Source: Dehalococcoidia bacterium (lineage in GTDB: Bacteria > Chloroflexota > Dehalococcoidia > UBA3495). Taken from it: a DNA stretch of 7,191 bases. The notes below the pieces were generated by a model that was not told where the DNA came from, did not search any database, and worked only from the letters and a program-made list of their open reading frames with translations. A program made the translations under genes and the position numbers. The DNA lies in assembly GCA_028822675.1 (NCBI GenBank), contig JAPKDE010000128.1:1-7191 (forward strand), given 5' to 3'. Of the stretch, positions 5,995 to 7,191 are shown in pieces; positions within the stretch are counted from its first letter, which is position 1; every line of letters starts with the position of its first letter.

Positions 5995-6417
5995 ATGGAT
6001 CTGGTTGACGAGCAACTACAAAACAGCAAAACCATTGCGGTGGTTGGCCTCTCCGGAGACCCGGACCGGATTAGTTTCAGGGTTTCCCAGTACATGCAGG
6101 AGCAGGGCTACCGGATCATTCCGGTGAACCCAATGATCAAAGAAGCTCTGGGTGAAAAAAGCTATCCAGATTTAAAGTCTGTCCCAGACACCATCGACAT
6201 GGTCAACATCTTCCGGCGTTCAGAACTGGTGGCCCCGGTGGTGGAACAAGCGATAGAGATCGGTGTGAAATACATCTGGATGCAGGACGGCGTGGTCAAC
6301 CCGGAGTCCGCGGCAAAAGCAGAAGCGGCCGGTATCCCAGTGATCATGGACGATTGAACCCTCAGACAGCATCGCCGCCGGTCTGGCGGCCAACAGAACG
6401 CCTCTAGCAGCAGCTAG
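5995..6417 (+). CDS. CoA-binding (YccU/CoA_binding_2) protein, probable selenoprotein with in-frame TGA read as Sec
   Basis: Read from ATG 5995 (GGGAGGA just upstream) to TGA 6355-6357, this is a 120-residue Rossmann-fold CoA-binding protein: IAVVGLSGDPDRISFRV (14-30), YRIIPVNP (39-46), DMVNIFRRSE (68-77), IWMQDGVVNPESA (94-106), PVIMDD (115-120). Family members do not end here; they continue with a conserved Cys and a basic segment, of the type VVMDRC..xxHRR. The TGA occupies that Cys position, and the same frame continues TLRQHRRRSGG... to TAG 6415-6417, giving 140 residues, the family's normal length. A GGUCU-loop hairpin follows the TGA (6374-6390). I therefore annotate Sec at residue 121. 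The alternative is a recent Cys-to-stop mutation or a sequencing error (TGC/TGT to TGA). The biochemical role of this family is poorly known; CoA binding is a family-level expectation. Likely co-transcribed with trxB. Confidence 0.8.
6374..6390 (+). promoter_or_regulatory. Bacterial-type SECIS element
   Basis: GCCGCC-GGTCT-GGCGGC forms six G-C pairs closed on a 5-nt GGUCU loop. The loop's first G lies 22 nt after the TGA, against 18 nt in E. coli fdhF. The fdhF SECIS has the same GGUCU followed by G at its tip, where G23 and U24 are the bases known to matter for SelB. It lies inside the coding frame, as bacterial SECIS elements do. There is no U-tract after it, so it is not an intrinsic terminator. 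U6372, just below the stem, could play the part of the bulged U, but this is uncertain. Confidence 0.72.
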
Positions 6418-6473
6418 TTCTTATCGGACTAGCCGGCTTGGTTTTGGATTGGTAAATAAAACCTAATCGGCTA
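6413..6473 (+). terminator. Overlapping hairpins after the CoA-binding gene, possible terminator
   Basis: Hairpin A pairs GCTAGTTC (6413-6420) with GGACTAGC (6426-6433) around a 5-nt loop, with one G-U pair. Hairpin B pairs TAGCCGG..T.GGTTTT (6430-6445) with AAAACC..A.TCGGCTA (6458-6473), with two mismatches and one G-U. They share 6430-6433 and so exclude each other. B starts 13 nt beyond the TAG stop and contains U-rich stretches, but neither has a classic terminal U-run. This is the likely end of the trxB operon transcript. Confidence 0.4.
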
Positions 6474-6478
6474 ACCTA

Positions 6479-6508
6479 TAGACAATTCTATGTTGGAATG
6501 ATTATAAT
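6479..6508 (+). promoter_or_regulatory. Strong sigma-70-type promoter upstream of the DUF1800 remnant and NHL gene
   Basis: -35 TAGACA (6479-6484; five of six), an 18-bp spacer, and perfect -10 TATAAT (6503-6508). The expected start is near 6515, leaving a leader of about 87 nt to the ATG at 6602. That leader contains two small hairpins (6541-6558 and 6558-6574). An intact promoter ahead of a truncated gene means the NHL gene may now be driven from here. Confidence 0.75.
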
Positions 6509-6601
6509 CTAACAATCAGTTTTGATAGCGTGCACCCAATGGTCGGCCCCAACCGATCTGTTCCCCTGAAACAGCGATATTACCTGGAAGGAGAGTTACC
6601 G

Positions 6602-6949
6602 ATGGCCAGTGCCGATATCGAGCTTATGGCTCACCTGATGCGACGCGCCGGATTTGGCGCAACCTACGAGGAACTTGAACAATTCGCCGCCGATGGCTAC
6701 GACACCACGGTGGATGAACTTCTCAGCCCCATGGAACAACCCGACCTTGAGATGGACTTGCTAGAACGCTATTTCATCGACTGGAAAGAGATGAACGCCC
6801 TGGAAGTAAACCAGGCTTATCTCACCTACCGAATGATCAACACCCAGCGCCCTCTCCAAGAGAAGATGACTCTATTCTGGCACGGTATTTTCTGCGGAGG
6901 TAACAATGACTACCGAAGTGCTGGGAGTATCCCTTCAATACAGTCATAG
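6602..6949 (+). pseudogene. DUF1800-family protein, truncated after its N-terminal quarter
   Basis: From ATG 6602 (AAGGAG 8 nt upstream) the product starts MASADIELMAHLMRRAGFGATYEELEQFAADGYDTTVDELL and reaches EKMTLFWHGIF, the conserved N-terminal block of DUF1800 proteins, which are normally about 450-500 residues and often sit beside DUF1501 genes. Here the frame ends at TAG 6947-6949 after only 115 residues, and the last roughly 15 residues (NDYRSAGSIPSIQS) do not look like the family. From 6896 on, the DNA is the ribosome-binding site and start of an NHL-repeat gene in another frame. No continuation of DUF1800 is visible in any frame up to 7191. A longer start at GTG 6530 has no Shine-Dalgarno site. 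Function of the family is unknown. Confidence 0.8.
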
Positions 6950-7191
6950 CATCGGGCGCGGCGAGTTCGCTGGCCCTGGTTTCCGCAATCCGGTGGCAAT
7001 GGCACGTGGCGCAGAAGGCCTGATGTACGTGCTCAACCGGGCCTACGAGTACCGGCCAGACGGAAAACGCGTCACCATCTGCACAGTTGACGAAGAATAC
7101 ATCGGCGAGTTCGCCCGGGGCGTAAACACCGCCGGCATCACCGACATCGTCACCGAGGATGGCTCGCTCATTTGGCCCACCAGCGTTGCCT
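6906..7191 (+). CDS. NHL-repeat (beta-propeller) protein, N-terminal part, runs off window
   Basis: ATG 6906 has GGAGG (6896-6900) 5 nt upstream. The frame is open to the edge (95 residues, MTTEVLGVSLQYSHSIGRGE...). GRGEFAGPGFRNPVAMARGAEGLMYVLNRAYEYRPDGKRVTICTV is a typical NHL blade: a Gly-x-Phe-x-x-Pro element, then MYVLNR in place of the usual iyVaDr. EYIGEFARG..DGSLIWPTSVA begins the next blade with its W-P-T-S-V-A. There is no signal peptide at the visible N-terminus. The start overlaps the end of the DUF1800 remnant by 44 bp in a different frame. NHL propellers are usually protein- or ligand-binding scaffolds, sometimes enzymes; role unknown here. Confidence 0.83.
   Translation, partial: MTTEVLGVSLQYSHSIGRGEFAGPGFRNPVAMARGAEGLMYVLNRAYEYRPDGKRVTICTVDEEYIGEFARGVNTAGITDIVTEDGSLIWPTSVA

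Noticed and set aside
5995..6357. CoA-binding gene ending normally at TGA 6355-6357 as a 120-residue protein
   Set aside because: The family normally continues with a Cys and a basic His-Arg-Arg segment. The same frame after the TGA supplies that segment, and a SECIS-like hairpin follows. A short protein would lack the conserved C-terminus.
6374..6390. GC-rich hairpin as a rho-independent terminator
   Set aside because: It is followed by CAACAGAACG, with no U-run, and it lies inside a frame that is still coding.
6530..6601. GTG 6530 as the start of the DUF1800 remnant
   Set aside because: It has no ribosome-binding site, whereas ATG 6602 has AAGGAG and gives the family-like N-terminus; the stretch is better seen as an untranslated leader.
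6906..6949. Simple frameshift between DUF1800 and the downstream frame
   Set aside because: The downstream frame encodes NHL-repeat sequence with its own ribosome-binding site and ATG, not more DUF1800, so a one-base error cannot restore the DUF1800 gene.

Overview
The window looks like chromosomal DNA of an uncultured bacterium. Protein flavour (an NHL-repeat protein, a DUF1800 protein, a CocE-like hydrolase, and an S6 with a long Ala/Pro tail) suggests Chloroflexota, possibly SAR202 or a related Dehalococcoidia lineage. This is inference from family resemblance; no rRNA or tRNA is present to confirm it. Promoters read as ordinary sigma-70 type, Shine-Dalgarno (SD) sites are strong, and UUG is used as a start codon at least twice.

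Layout, left to right. Positions 1-625 (minus): 5' part of rpsF (ribosomal protein S6), with a TTG start and a long Ala/Pro/Glu-rich C-terminal extension running off the left edge. Positions 729-1985 (minus): glyA, serine hydroxymethyltransferase. Positions 1986-2236: a divergent promoter region. Positions 2237-2830 (plus): a small SAM-dependent methyltransferase. Positions 2850-4697 (minus, convergent): a CocE/X-Pro dipeptidyl-peptidase-type serine hydrolase. Positions 4698-5010: a second divergent promoter region. Positions 5011-5937 (plus): thioredoxin reductase with a TTG start. Positions 5995-6417 (plus): a CoA-binding (YccU-type) protein. Positions 6418-6601: hairpins, a strong promoter and a leader. 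Positions 6602-6949 (plus): a severely truncated DUF1800 protein. Positions 6906-7191 (plus): start of an NHL-repeat protein that overlaps the DUF1800 remnant and runs off the right edge.

The main discovery is in the CoA-binding gene. Its apparent stop, TGA at 6355-6357, falls where this family has a conserved Cys (consensus near the C-terminus ...VVMDRC...HRR). The same frame continues after the TGA with TLRQHRR..., the expected family ending, and reaches TAG at 6415-6417, giving a family-typical length of 140 residues. A 6-bp all-GC hairpin with apical loop GGUCU starts 16 nt after the TGA. That loop resembles the SelB-binding loop of the E. coli fdhF SECIS element. The gene is therefore best read as a selenoprotein with Sec at residue 121. 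Thioredoxin reductase lies 57 bp upstream on the same strand, so a redox role for the Sec residue is plausible.

A second oddity is the DUF1800 gene. It stops after 115 residues and joins directly to the ribosome-binding site and start of the NHL gene, which points to a deletion, rearrangement or assembly junction.
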